Positions 47,201 through 57,565 of a DNA stretch of 64,000 nt are shown one piece after another (positions within the stretch are counted from its first letter, which is position 1; every line of letters begins with the position of its first letter). The notes below the pieces were generated by a model that was not told where the DNA came from, searched no databases, and worked only from the letters and a program-made list of their open reading frames with translations. The DNA comes from Limnoperna fortunei. Its lineage: Eukaryota; Mollusca; Bivalvia; Mytilida; Modiolidae. The position numbers were made by a program, and so were the translations under genes. The stretch spans positions 14,512,275-14,576,274 of the forward strand of contig OX104123.1 in the NCBI GenBank assembly GCA_944474755.1, read 5' to 3'.

Positions 47201-50200
47201 CAGGGGATGAGGTGGCTCCAAACAGGTGTACACACATTCGATATACGACAACATCGGACATCTCATCATTCTTCCACCAAAGGAAGCGCAAATAATCTCG
47301 GTGATTTTGGTGTACCATAAACTGATGGAACATCAGTTCAATATCGCATGTAAAGGCAATTCTTCCCTTTCGAAAACGGCAAAGAACTCCAATTAGGGTA
47401 TTCGTTAGGTCTGGGCCTTGAAGAAGATGGTCATTCAGACTTACTCCTTTGAATTTCGCACTGCAATCAAACACCACACGCAACTTATCCGGTTTTCTAG
47501 GGTGGAAGACTCCGTGGTGCGGTATGTACCACTTCAAATCTACGTCCTGTGATGTTTCTGTTTCAGGTACAACCTCGGCATGACCATGTTTGAGTAAGTT
47601 CGCAATGAAGTCCTTGTACATATCGTAGTATCTTTGGTCTGTTTTGAATCGCTTCGTAAGGTTCTGGAGTCTTTTTAGAGCAATGAATTTGTTATCCGGA
47701 AGTTGAGGTGGTTCCCCTTTAAATGGTAAAGGCATACTGTAATGGCCGTTGTTAGGGTCCTTTCGAATACCATCTCCAACTAGCTTAATGAATCGTTTGT
47801 CTTCTTGTGACATAACTGATTCGTCTCCAGCAGTATTTTCGTTCAAATCGAGTTCTAACATCCTTGAGATTTGAACTGGATCTACTTTGATCTTGGTTTT
47901 GAACGCAAACGACACGCTTTCAATACTAGGTTGATCGTAACTTTTCCAAGCGGGCGTTACTAGCTCGGTTTGAATCTCGCAGACTAACGTTCTGTGACTT
48001 ATTCCAATAGGATCGTCTTCACTCTCATGATTGGTGTCTACTATTCCGACAATTCCCCATCCTAAGTCGGTTTTCTGGGCGAATGGACCGTCGTCGTCAG
48101 GTGGAATGACATCACGTGGCATTAGTGCTCTAGGGCAATTGTATCCTATTAACAGACCTATTTCGCAATCCTTTAGTGGTAATAACTTGTCGGCTATGGC
48201 AGAAAGGTGTGTCCATGTTTTTGCAATGCTAGGTGTCGGAATGTGGTTTCTGTTAGCTGGAATAATATTTCTCGAATATGTCTCAGGGAGCGAAATTCTA
48301 ACGTCACTATCATGTCCACGGACCATCAAGCCTTTGAATCGTGTGCTAGGTACAGTGTTATCTTCTGCCAGCATCGTAGAGAGTTTGAGTGACACTGGAG
48401 TTCCCGATATTCCTAGAGATTTGCAAGTGTCATCCAGTATGAAACTTGTGTCAGACTGTGTATCCAACATGGCGTATACAAGTTTTTCGTTGTTTGGACT
48501 ATCACAATGTGATAAATATACAGGAAGTACCATACTGTTCTTGTTGAAGGCTTTGCTGTTGCTGAGAAACGATATGTTTGAGTGTAAGGGTTGGTTTTGG
48601 TTGTTTGGCTTTGACGAAGTAGTGCTTGGTGTGCTGGACTCTTTAGGCTTAGCTTTAGAAAAATCAATATCTCCGTGAAATACGGTTGGATGAAGTCTTG
48701 AGCATTTTTCACACTTCTTTCTACGTCTACAGTTCTTGGATAGATGTCTTGGCTTCAGGCATCCAAAACACAGCCTTCTACCTTTCGCAAACTCCTTTCT
48801 ATCACTTATCTCCTTTTCGAGGAAGGTTTTGCAGTTATCTAAATAATGATCTTTTCCACACAGAACGCACTTGGGCTCAGGTTTCTTCTGTTCCTTAGTT
48901 TCTGTGGCAAATGAACGACTATCGATATTCCTGTTCGAAAACTTCGATGCGGAACTGTCAAATTTATGATCTCCTCCTTTCATAGACGTGATTGGGTCTG
49001 ACGCTATTTTAGCCTCCTTACTAATGAACTCCATGAAACATTTGAATGGTGGGAAATGCATATGATCTTGCTTCCATTGGTAAACTATCCTACCCCATCT
49101 TGTAGCTAACCAATCAGGTAGCTTAGCCATAAGCTTCCGGTTCTCTCGATCATCATCTAATACGCCTAATGTACCTAAAGATTGCATCGCCGCATGACAT
49201 TGCTTCAGAAAGTCGGAAAATTTGAGAAGTGCTTTACTGTCCCGAGATGAAATCTTTGGCCATCTTTCTAGCTTATCTCTGAAAGCATTACCAATGATAA
49301 ACGGATCGCCGAAACGTTCTCCCAACAACTCTTTGGCCTCATCGTATGCATTGTCGCTGGATAAAAGAAAGAAGTTCTCAGCTGCTTCTTTAGCTGGTCC
49401 GCTTAGGTACTTCTTTAAGTAGTGTATTTGCTCAGCCTTTGGAATATGCCTTTGCTCTATTAACGTGTTGAATGCCGCCTTCCAGCCTGGATAAAGCAGA
49501 GGGTCGCCGTTGAAAACTGGCGGTTCTGGTGGTGGTAGTCGTCCTAAACTTACATGGCTTGCTAATACCTCAGCTAGTGCGTTCATATTCTCATCGACAT
49601 CCTTCCTTTGATTTTTACGCACATCAGTGTCATACATGTATGGATAAGACATTACTGGAGGTATTTCGTATTGCTGTGCACGAGGTATACTCACAAGTGT
49701 GCTATATTTTGGTTTAAATGTATCAGCATTCGAATTCATTATCTTTGGTACATTTTCTGCTGATGAAACCATACTCTTAGAAGCACATTTGTTTACATTT
49801 GTAGCCCTTATATTTGATGTGTTCGTGGTGTCAGCTTTACTTTGTGATGGATTCGTCATTGTATGGCTTATTTTTGTTGCACTGGCTGTTGTTTGTGGAG
49901 GGTTTGTGGCCTTCGTATTTGGTGCACTTGTAGTTAGTTGTGATGGAACGGTTGACACTACAGACTGTGGAATTTGTGCTATAGATGTTACAGGAAATGG
50001 TGAGCTAGATGTACTTACTTCTGTCCTTGGTTCAATTTTTACTTTTACATCTGACTCTTGCTTAATATTGAGCTGCTCTTCCTGTGTATGAGTAGCAATG
50101 TAGTCACTTACTAAATCAGCCTTGTTTGTTGTTGGTAACTCTAGCTTAGGGATTGGGTGTTCTATGGTTTCGTCTACCAGATAAGTATCCTGAGCAACTA

Positions 50201-50230
50201 GTGTAGCTTGAGTTATATCTAGATCTTTAC
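47190..50230 (-). pseudogene. BEL/Pao gag C-terminus, protease and RT N-terminal half
   Basis: The open frame extends upstream of the first candidate start (a GTG near 49958) to about 50230, where it meets the gag frame by a one-base shift. A Thr/Ser/Pro/Asn-rich linker is followed by a gag domain (PPPEPPVFNGDPLLYPGWKA, AEQIHYLKKYLSGPAKEAAE). Zinc knuckles follow (CVLCGKDHYLDNC, CFGCLKPRHLSKNC, CEKCSRLHPTVFH). The aspartic protease motif is AMLDTQSDTSFI near 48440-48475, then LLIGYNCPRALMP. The RT begins near 47780 with ALKRLQNLTKRF, VVFDCSAKFKGVSLNDHL and AFTCDIELMFHQF. The RT frame is lost near 47195, just before the YVDD box. Confidence 0.9.
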
Positions 50231-50767
50231 AGGCTCTAATTTTGCCTTTGACTCTATGTCTAGATATTTGAGTTTGATTTTTAGTGCTTCTGCCCTTTCT
50301 GCTAATTCTTGTTTTCGTGACCCTGTGGTCCTTACTGATAACTTCTGAGATAAGTGATGCGAGGATTGTTTAGAACGAGCCCTTGAAAACCTCTCACTGG
50401 ACTCACTTTTAATTTCTCTGAGAGAGTCTGATACACTTGTTATTAGTTTATGATGTTCATTTTCTATACTTTCATATCGCTCATCCATACTTGTTCTTTC
50501 GTGATCTGCACCTAATAACGAATTGAGCCTACCATACTCATCTCTCAAAACTTTCATTACATTCATTAGTTTATCTCTATTTTGTGTTATAACATTAGGG
50601 TCGTCTGAGTCTGAAAGGACGACACTCATTTTCTCAGCTTCATGATGCCATTGAGACATAAGCTTCTTGACACATGCCGTTCTTTGTTCTATTTGATAGA
50701 CTAGCCCCTTTTTAGTAAATGTACGTTCTCTTGCACCCTTATCATCATCAATACCTGAGACTGACAT
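50219..50767 (-). pseudogene. BEL/Pao gag N-terminus (coiled coil)
   Basis: It starts at a true ATG (50767) and reads 182 codons rich in Glu, Arg, Lys and Ser. Helical stretches such as QRTACVKKLMSQWHHEAEKM and KQELAERAEALKIKLKYLDI suggest a coiled coil, typical of BEL/Pao gag N-termini. The frame ends at a TAG at 50219 that looks like the product of a single-base shift, because the other frame stays open across the junction and leads into the rest of gag. Intact copies should tell whether this is a mutation or programmed frameshifting. Confidence 0.8.
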
Positions 50768-51087
50768 TGTGAAAAATTACAATAAAATGACCTAGCTACA
50801 ATGTATACAGTACCTACTTATACAATGTACCTGAACCTAACTTAATGCTAGCTATACCTTCTTATCAAACCTTAGTTTAGGTTAAATACAATGACAAAAG
50901 GTTCATGTGACTGGGCATTCCCTGCTTACATGTTCTTATTGACAATTTACAAACCTTAAATAAATGTACAGTACAGTATTATTCTTTATAACCTGTGACA
51001 AATGAAACACTTGCAGGCACTGGTAAGTCTATTCCAAAAAACTACTAGTTTGTGTGACTGGGCTTTCCCGGCCTGCACTTATTTTGT
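50768..51087 (-). other. spacer between the SGNH-like ORF and gag
   Basis: 320 bp, AT-rich, without a long open frame. It contains several short direct repeats (ttgtgtgactgggc at 51.05 kb and catgtgactgggcattccc at 50.91 kb; the words gggctttcccggcctgc and gggcattccctgcttac are related), so part of it may be duplicated. Confidence 0.5.
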
Positions 51088-51795
51088 TCAATCACAGTCT
51101 GTGTGTATTCTTCTGATCAGGGAAATTAACCACGCCTTTGAAAGTGATTGTCTTGGATGGATTCCATCTGGCAAAAGTACAAAATTTACAGAATACCTTT
51201 GCTTAACGTCCTTCGGTTTACGACTACGCACAATGTCCAAGTTAAATTTAGGACTTGCTGATGTTCCAAGTTCCTCGTTCAGTCCGTCTATGTAGGAATT
51301 CACTGAATCCACAAGTTCATTTAATTCAAAATCGTCATTCTTGAATTGATCAGGATTCTGATGTCCTTTCTGTTTATTCCATATACTAATTGAGTAATAA
51401 GGAACGTGTAGAAAAGTTATTCGCACATTATCGCTTACGAATCTGTCCTTTAATTCACACAAGTTCTCTTTAATTTTCCTTAGAGGATTGTTCTCATTTT
51501 TACAAATGTAATGTCCGTCCTTCTTGGTGAAATCGCAGGTTCCAATCCACAAATATATGTGAACACGATGGAATTCATGAATCAATTTGTGAACATTGTT
51601 TTTGCACCATTTAAGAATATCCGAAGAATCCTTCCCAGATTTACAATAAAACTTAAGGTTTCTGTTTGTCGATGATGATGCTCGTTTAAGGTATTTACCC
51701 TTACTGTCACTAAGCAGCACAGGTGTGAATGTTAAATTGTTCCTGACAGTACAGTATTCACTTTGAATGAACTTTCGCAATCTATTTTCACTCAT
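51088..51795 (-). CDS. SGNH-hydrolase-like protein encoded upstream of gag
   Basis: ATG at 51795, 235 codons, uninterrupted. Residues 27-36 (LLSDSKGKYL) resemble block I of SGNH/GDSL hydrolases with Ser31 as candidate nucleophile. Residues 82-90 (LWIGTCDFT) fit block III, although Asp stands where Asn is usual. DGIHP at 210-214 is a clear block V with Asp210 and His213. The middle is Lys/Asp/Asn-rich. No signal peptide or membrane segment is seen. It lies between 5' LTR and gag in the sense orientation, an unusual place for an accessory gene in BEL/Pao. Its intact frame contrasts with the two shifts in gag-pol. Function is unknown; LINE ORF1 esterases give a precedent for such folds in retroelements. 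A host gene fragment captured by the element is the main alternative. Confidence 0.65.
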   Translation of the reverse strand: MSENRLRKFIQSEYCTVRNNLTFTPVLLSDSKGKYLKRASSSTNRNLKFYCKSGKDSSDILKWCKNNVHKLIHEFHRVHIYLWIGTCDFTKKDGHYICKNENNPLRKIKENLCELKDRFVSDNVRITFLHVPYYSISIWNKQKGHQNPDQFKNDDFELNELVDSVNSYIDGLNEELGTSASPKFNLDIVRSRKPKDVKQRYSVNFVLLPDGIHPRQSLSKAWLISLIRRIHTDCD

Positions 51796-51860
51796 GTATA
51801 TATGGTGGTACGTTTCGTAAACTTCAAAACACGAAAATGTTAAGTCACTAGCGTTTTGAC

Positions 51861-52218
51861 TATCACGGCAGTGGTGGAACTACCGTGGGAGGCGCATAAA
51901 ATAGTAACCCAAAGGTCAGATACTGAAGATGTTTAATTCGCAAAGTTCTTTACAGTACATTAATATTTCACTCGCAATTCCATATAATTCTACGCAAACA
52001 TCTATGTGAATATCAACATAACCTCTACATCAAGATAACATCTACGTCAAACGCTTTGGGCCTATTTATCGCAAAAATGTATCAAACAATAATTTGTTGC
52101 CGCACGATTTTTCTGGCGCATTTCAAGGAGTAACTAAATTATGAATCGATTCCGGAAATGAACAAAATTCCGGAAAATAGAATTACAAGAAATTAAATAC
52201 AAAAATACTATTTTAACA
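51861..52218 (-). repeat. BEL/Pao 5' LTR
   Basis: 358 bp, about 98% identical to the 3' LTR. It supplies the promoter and polyadenylation region. The internal sequence directly after it should hold the primer-binding site, but I could not assign a tRNA. The flanking TGATC (52219-52223) is the target duplication. Confidence 0.93.
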
Positions 52219-52223
52219 TGATC

Positions 52224-52567
52224 TACGTATAATTGTAATATTTAAAATATACCAACTGGACCAATTTTGTTAACGACCGACCTACTACTTACCAAACACA
52301 GTCCTTCCGTGTACTTAGGCATAGGTGGACAGAATCCATACCAAAATATTCCCAAGGACATTTGTAGATAACGCCCACTCACGTTTATAATTGCAAAGAA
52401 GGATGATTTCCTCCAAATTTGATTAATGCAACGTTTTAACTATGTTCATTTATAAGAAGAACATATGAATTACAGTAGTACAGTATAACACTAAATTTCG
52501 TTATTTGTTACATCATAAAATTCGACGGTTCTTAAGTGCAATTATTTATGTGCATAATTGCTGTTCG
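52224..52567. other. right part of the 67-bp repeat unit, then unannotated spacer
   Basis: 52224-52275 continues the interrupted tandem unit. The remainder is AT-rich with nothing recognised. Confidence 0.55.
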
Positions 52568-52790
52568 CAAAAGTTGGGCAGCTGGGACATTACTGTGGGG
52601 GCTCACAGTGCTCAACCCACAGATCTGCCCAGCCCGTCCCCAGTTGGCGGATATGGGATGCCATCTTGTTTGGGTATCGGGTCACAATACCGAAATCCTG
52701 ATCGCGGACCAGTGGTTAATGAGTTTGTTGATTCCCACGCTACTTGTTAAAAACAGTAGTCTTGTATCCGCTACAAAAGGCAAAATTTTC
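52568..52790 (+). repeat. 440-bp LINE-tailed repeat, head part, plus orientation
   Basis: Contains the head in the opposite orientation to most copies (gcacagt-type stretch ctcacagtgctcaacccaca, then gcccagcccgtccccagttg). Short open frames over it are accidental. The 3' core is missing. Confidence 0.65.
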
Positions 52791-53164
52791 CGCTTTCGGA
52801 CTTTCGCGTTTAGTGTTAAATGTCGGACATTCAACGTTTAAAATATGTACGGCAAAAGAGACTCGTGATTAAAACAACTAATTAAAAAGAACAAAAACAA
52901 AAAAGTAACTAATTAACACATGGCTGCACTCATGTGCTCCGGACGAGAAGGCAGTGCCTGCTGTTAATTAGAAACCTGTCGAGTTGTTATTCGTAATGTC
53001 CCTAAAATTGTTATATTCAAAAGAGGAAATCTTTCCTAGGGATTAGAAAAATTTTTTTACATTTGAGAGATATATTTTCTAGATACTGAAATTTGATCTG
53101 CCTTAAAATAACCGATACTGGTAAACTACCTCTCAACTTGTTTCTTTATGCGTCTTTAAATTGA

Positions 53165-53218
53165 CTTATTTACATTCAGCAAGCAGTATTTCAGGTATAT
53201 TCAGAACGATGTGTTAGT
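53165..53218 (-). repeat. LINE/SINE-type 3' core fragment
   Basis: Core cagcaagcagtatttcaggt followed by atattcagaacga, without body or head. Confidence 0.6.
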
Positions 53219-53356
53219 TTTAACTTTAATTGCAAACAATCGTTGGTTAGTTTATAATGATGGCTTGGGTTTAGTGATGTATATACCAGCATGGCAAACG
53301 TTTTTATCGCCGTCTTCATCATCAAGCCATTCATTAAACTTGGAAAGATAATAATT

Positions 53357-53733
53357 CAGAGCTGCCAACCCTTACTATTTTAGCGTATGGCTTCCGATTT
53401 TTGATTAAAAAAATACGCCTTACGAATTAAGAAGAAAAACCTACGATTTTCAGTTTTCTGCGGTAAGAAAAATGTCCGGATTTTCCATAGTCGTCACCGT
53501 CATTGGTTGGAATATGAGAAAAATCTAATCATACTCATTGTAACGTTTGAATAAAAGGTAAATACTATTAAATGTGAACCACGTGGTTATCGATCGCGAT
53601 CGTTTTGACGCTCTAGTAAGGAGCCAAAATGTCAGAAAAACGATCTATTCGCAAAACATCTCCAGCGGATGGGAGCATGCGGCCCAAAAACCCCTGCCTT
53701 ACTATTTTTCATCTTATTGGGTTGGCAGCTCTG
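53357..53733. mobile_element. hAT-like non-autonomous element, 377 bp
   Basis: Perfect 15-bp terminal inverted repeats CAGAGCTGCCAACCC. The 6-bp direct repeat ATAATT flanks both ends (53351-53356, 53734-53739). CAGAG-type termini recall hAT elements, although those usually make 8-bp duplications, so the superfamily is uncertain. Inside are further inverted words (ttactattttagc and aaaaatagtaag). It is non-coding. Confidence 0.75.
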
Positions 53734-53811
53734 ATAATTATTAAGGAAATAAATGATAAATATTAAGCAGTGGAACATTTGCCGACATATAAAATCGTCT
53801 ATGTATTGACG

Positions 53812-53990
53812 GGAACCATAGTGTGATGGTTTCCATTGCTCGACACCGAGATGCCCAGCGCGTCCCGGAGGTCCTTTCGTTTGCCACGCTCCTTGCCCTT
53901 TTTTGTAGATTTAGATAAGGGTAGGCTCATTATTGTTACGGTATTGAGGATAATGGCCATATTTGCATTCTTTGCATATTTGCTTTAAAA
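53812..53990 (+). repeat. 440-bp LINE-tailed repeat, head fragment
   Basis: Contains tgctcgacaccgagatgccc, agcgcgtcccggaggtcc, gccacgctccttgccc and gggtaggctcattattg, in the order found in the head and body of other copies but shortened by deletions. Plus orientation. Confidence 0.6.
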
Positions 53991-55190
53991 AACGGGAACT
54001 CCTGTACCAACACAGAATGTGTATTTTGGTGATTTTATGAAGCAGTTAATCAAAATGAATATAATAAGCCCAAATGTGAGATATTAAATTTGAATTGACA
54101 TGTAAAATAATAGAACTTTTTATTGAGTTTGTTTCGATATCTGATACAATGAATCTGTAAAAAAATGTAGGACAAGCCTGATAATATCATTTATCTGCAC
54201 ACAAATAAGATTTATTTGAAAATTTCCATCCGACTGCAGTTGTATGTACAAATACTCGTACAACATATACAAGTTTGCAACAGATTCCTTTGTTAAGATG
54301 GTTGAAATGGATTTATTTTTCCTGTGTTCTAAAACGGTTATCAAGCAGTGAAGATGTTCAATGACAAGAAAGGCAATACCACTTTACTTTGTTTATTGGA
54401 CATGCCTCCGGAGAGGGTAAAAACTGAAAATACAAATGAACAGTACTTACTAAACATACAATTGAAATCCACAAATAAACATGTGTAATAATAAACTCAA
54501 TTCAAATTTGAGTACACAAAGGTTTCCTATTCGCAACTTAAACACACTGACAAAATATCAATGTATTCTTTGTTAATGATTAAGCACAATAAATCATATC
54601 AGATTTAAATCAATACACATACAATAATACTGTAAAAACAGCTAAGGTAACTTACGTTAAAAAACCTGTCAAATGAAAATACTAAAATTCAAAGTAACAC
54701 GACGATACAGTCAATTATGCGCACCATACAATATATAGTAAGGGTCATAATATAGGACGTTCAAAAAATCGACGAAGTCAACCCTTGTATTGCCTAAATT
54801 AAACCGAATAAAATTACAGAAGGGTTGTTATAAATGTTGAAATTGTTTATTAACAAGTAGAACTAATTGAACGTTATAAGGTGAAAATGTAACATTTTGT
54901 ATAAATGCACTTTTAAGGTATAAAGTTGTTTATAACACAATTTTTGTAAAGAAATTGTGTTAATTTTAATGTTTCATAATTTAGCTGTTTTATAAATTTT
55001 GTTTTGTTTTATTTCATATTTGCACAATATTATGTTGGTCACAAATAGAGTCAGGTTTTTTCTTAAATAACAAAGGATATACTAGATAAAAATATTTTAG
55101 ACACTTTTTCCCCCATATGTTTAATTAAAGGCTTATTTGAATTCGTGTTTTAACGCTTGGTATTTTTCTCACTTCTTTGTAAGTTAGACA
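53991..55190. other. no gene recognised
   Basis: About 1.2 kb of AT-rich DNA with no credible open frame or recognised repeat. Confidence 0.45.
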
Positions 55191-55199
55191 TTTTAGCAA

Positions 55200-55500
55200 A
55201 TTGAGTTAATTGAATTACGTAAAATTAATCCGGACATTGTCCACTGCTAATTAGCACATCGACATTTGCTCACGTGTCCAGATTAAAAGAATGTGACACA
55301 AAATAAGTTAAGTGACCAATGAAAAGTATTTGTATAAGAAAAATTAAGTTGACATTCCGAAAATATTAGTACTTCGAATTTTATTGGCTAAATGAATTTT
55401 TTTACCAATTTCCTATAAAAAGAAATGTTTGGCCGGATGCCGCACTTGATGCGTGCATCCGGACAATAAAGTTTACTTAAGTTTTATATCTATTGTTTCA
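55200..55500 (+). promoter_or_regulatory. LTR-like promoter/poly-A region (tentative solo LTR)
   Basis: CCAAT-like words (gaccaatga, attggctaa) precede TATAAAA (55414-55420). A short inverted stretch GGCCGGATGC..GCATCCGG follows, with AATAAA at 55465-55470, all within about 160 bp. Such dense packing of promoter and poly-A signal is typical of LTRs. No second copy or target duplication was found, so the call is weak. Confidence 0.25.
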
Positions 55501-55736
55501 GGCCAACAACCAAAGACCGCTAGGTTATTTCTGTTGTGGGGCTACTCTGTCAGAGAATTCACACATCCCAGTTTCTTAGCATTCAGATCTTTCAACTACT
55601 TCATCCATAACGTTCACACACATCCTTCACCCAAACAATCTCCTAATATGTCTCCCCACCGGTACCATAAGCAGCTCTACCCAACACCTTGAAAACACCC
55701 GAGGTCGTATTACAAACACGTCAATAAGTACACAGC

Positions 55737-56007
55737 ACAAAATTTAGGTACCGCGTAATGCAATCAAAATGTTACATCAATTTTTCGTAAAATATGAGTA
55801 ATGGTGACAAAAACCTTAATAATCACACTTATATAAACTCTAAAAATTGTGAATCACTTACGATTTGGTATCATTAAGCTTCCAAAATGAAGAAAGTTGA
55901 CAAAATATCAAAACAACGTGACAAGGCAAACATGCCGGAAATATAAAACAACATGTCAATACATGAAAGCAATGACGGAAAGTTCAGAAAAATACGGATA
56001 CGGAACA
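55737..56007 (-). repeat. BEL/Pao second element, 3' LTR
   Basis: On the minus strand it starts TGTTCCGTATCC and includes a TATA-like TTTATATAAG. It ends TAAATTTTGT where the match to the other copy stops; the true LTR may run further. Confidence 0.8.
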
Positions 56008-56020
56008 CTACCCTTCTCAT
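56008..56020 (-). other. polypurine tract of the second BEL element
   Basis: Minus strand TGAGAAGGGTAG directly precedes the TGTTCC start of the 3' LTR. Confidence 0.6.
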
Positions 56021-56114
56021 TTTGACAAAATCACTACTATAAATATTTACTTGAAATATATGGGAATCCATAATGCGCATTAGAAATGTTTTAAACACGG
56101 CGACTAAAAAATGC

Positions 56115-57067
56115 TTAATCAGCCGAGACAAGAAGAACAAGTTCTACTACAGGTCTAACGTAGACAGTAGGTTTATTGTCTCTAATTGTCTTAACCTCGA
56201 CTTTCCTCACATATCCATCATCACTCGGAAGAATCGCTAACGGCCATTGCAACCTATGTACGTCTCTGCCTCTTAGCAGAACGACATCACCTTCATGCAA
56301 ATTATCGGCAGGCGTTTCCCATTTTCTACGACACTGCAGAGAGTGCAAGTATTCCTTTGACCATTTTGACCAAAATTCATCACTAAGACCTTGCACTAAC
56401 TTCCACTGACTACGGATCATGTCTTTAGTGTTAAACTGGGAAAGCACGGGTTCATCCAATGTCTGCTTGTGTGTCAACAGCAGTGATGTTGATAATACTT
56501 CCGGATTATCAGGATCTGATGACACATTCAGTAGCGGTCTAGAATTAACCATGGCACAGACCTCGGCCATCAGTGTCACTAACGATTCGTGAGTTAATTT
56601 GTTTCTCTCCTTCAGAATCATTGCATCTAGAATACGTCTGCTGACACCAATCATCCTTTCCCATTCTCCTCCAAATGGGAGGCATGGGGTGGATTAAATT
56701 TCCATGTGGTACCAAAGGCAGATCTTTTATCTACTGGTCCATTTTCACAAAATTCCGCATATATTCCTAAATCATAAATTGCACCAATAAAATGGGTTCC
56801 CATATCAGATCTAATGAGTTTCACTGGCCCACGCAGTGCAACAAAACGGCGAAAAGCGTTGATGAAGGAGGCACTGCTCAACTCCTCTGTCACCTCTATG
56901 TGAATTGCCCGGGAAACCAGGCATGCGAACAATATGACCCACCTTTTCTGTTGTGAAGAACCACCTCTAGTTTTCCTGTGTAGTATTGGCCAAGGACCAA
57001 ATACATCTATCCCAACGAAAGAAAACGGCGGTCCAGGTTGAAGTCTGTCCTCTGGCAAATCAGACAT
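56115..57067 (-). pseudogene. BEL/Pao integrase core and C-terminus (frameshifted)
   Basis: The core reads FVGIDVFGPW (first Asp), IRSDMGTHF (second Asp) and, after a shift near 56660, the C-terminal part VTLMAEVCAMVNSRPLLNVS and WSKWSKEYLHSLQCRRKWE. The Glu-bearing block lies at the frameshift (ENGKG / MIGVSRRILDAM) and is degenerate. This would be the strand-transfer enzyme of the element; it is inactive here. Reading stops at about 56115, about 95 bp before the polypurine tract. Confidence 0.85.
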
Positions 57068-57154
57068 CTTCTGAATTACATGATCGCCCCTAAGTTTCTT
57101 ACATGTTACACATTGTCTAATAATTGAAGAAACTAGTCGCTTGCTACTTATAAC

Positions 57155-57517
57155 CTACAGACCTGCTGACCTCATAGCACCCTCTGTAAAGTGCCTGCCT
57201 TGGTGATTCATCAAATCATGATAATGACGGACTAACAATGTTGCTATGTGGTGCTTCTTGGGGATGAAAATTGGCTGGAGATTTTCCCTAACAGTTTTCG
57301 AATGTTTTAAGCGGCCACCAACTCGTAGTACGTTATCCTGGTCCAAGATTGGAGACAAACATAGAATTTGTGATTGCGTTGGTAATTTTGCACCTACTGA
57401 AGCACAATCGAACGCTTCTGCAGATACTTCCTTCTGTACCGTACGAATAATAAATCGTTCAACTTCACGAAGAGATGGAGCACTCTCCTTACAAAATTTC
57501 CTGATGTAACGTTTCAA
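57155..57517 (-). pseudogene. BEL/Pao integrase N-terminal zinc domain
   Basis: EVERFIIRTVQKEV, VLRVGGRLKHS and VRHYHDLMNHQGRHFTEGAM give the His-His half of the zinc site. The Cys half (VTCKKLRG-like) follows in another frame near 57090-57120. Stops and shifts separate it from both neighbours. Confidence 0.82.
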
Positions 57518-57565
57518 GATTGTTATCGCCCTAAAAAGACTGTTCCATGTTGAAAAACGGGAAAA

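Larger units (their letters stand above)
44017..52223 (-). mobile_element. complete BEL/Pao LTR retrotransposon with extra SGNH-like ORF
   Basis: An 8.2-kb minus-strand element. It is flanked by TGATC on both sides (44017-44021 and 52219-52223), a 5-bp target duplication usual for BEL/Pao. The LTRs are 359 and 358 bp and differ by about seven substitutions and one indel. Order on the minus strand: 5' LTR, 235-codon SGNH-like ORF, gag, protease, RT, RNase H, integrase, polypurine tract, 3' LTR. The BEL/Pao assignment rests on the protease-RT-RNase H-integrase order and family-typical blocks. Two frameshifts (near 50230 and 47195) disrupt gag-pol. The insertion is young but this copy is defective. 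Confidence 0.93.

Noticed and set aside
47900..48700. Long plus-strand open frames at 48031-48678 and 49699-50091
   Set aside because: They lie antisense to the gag-protease region of the BEL element, which has clear domain motifs. They have none of their own.
51088..51795. env-like gene of the BEL element
   Set aside because: It lies upstream of gag, has no signal peptide or membrane segment, and carries hydrolase-like blocks instead.
43938..52275. Approximately 50-bp target duplication flanking the BEL element
   Set aside because: The shared words outside the LTRs are explained by a pre-existing 67-bp tandem repeat. The true duplication is TGATC.
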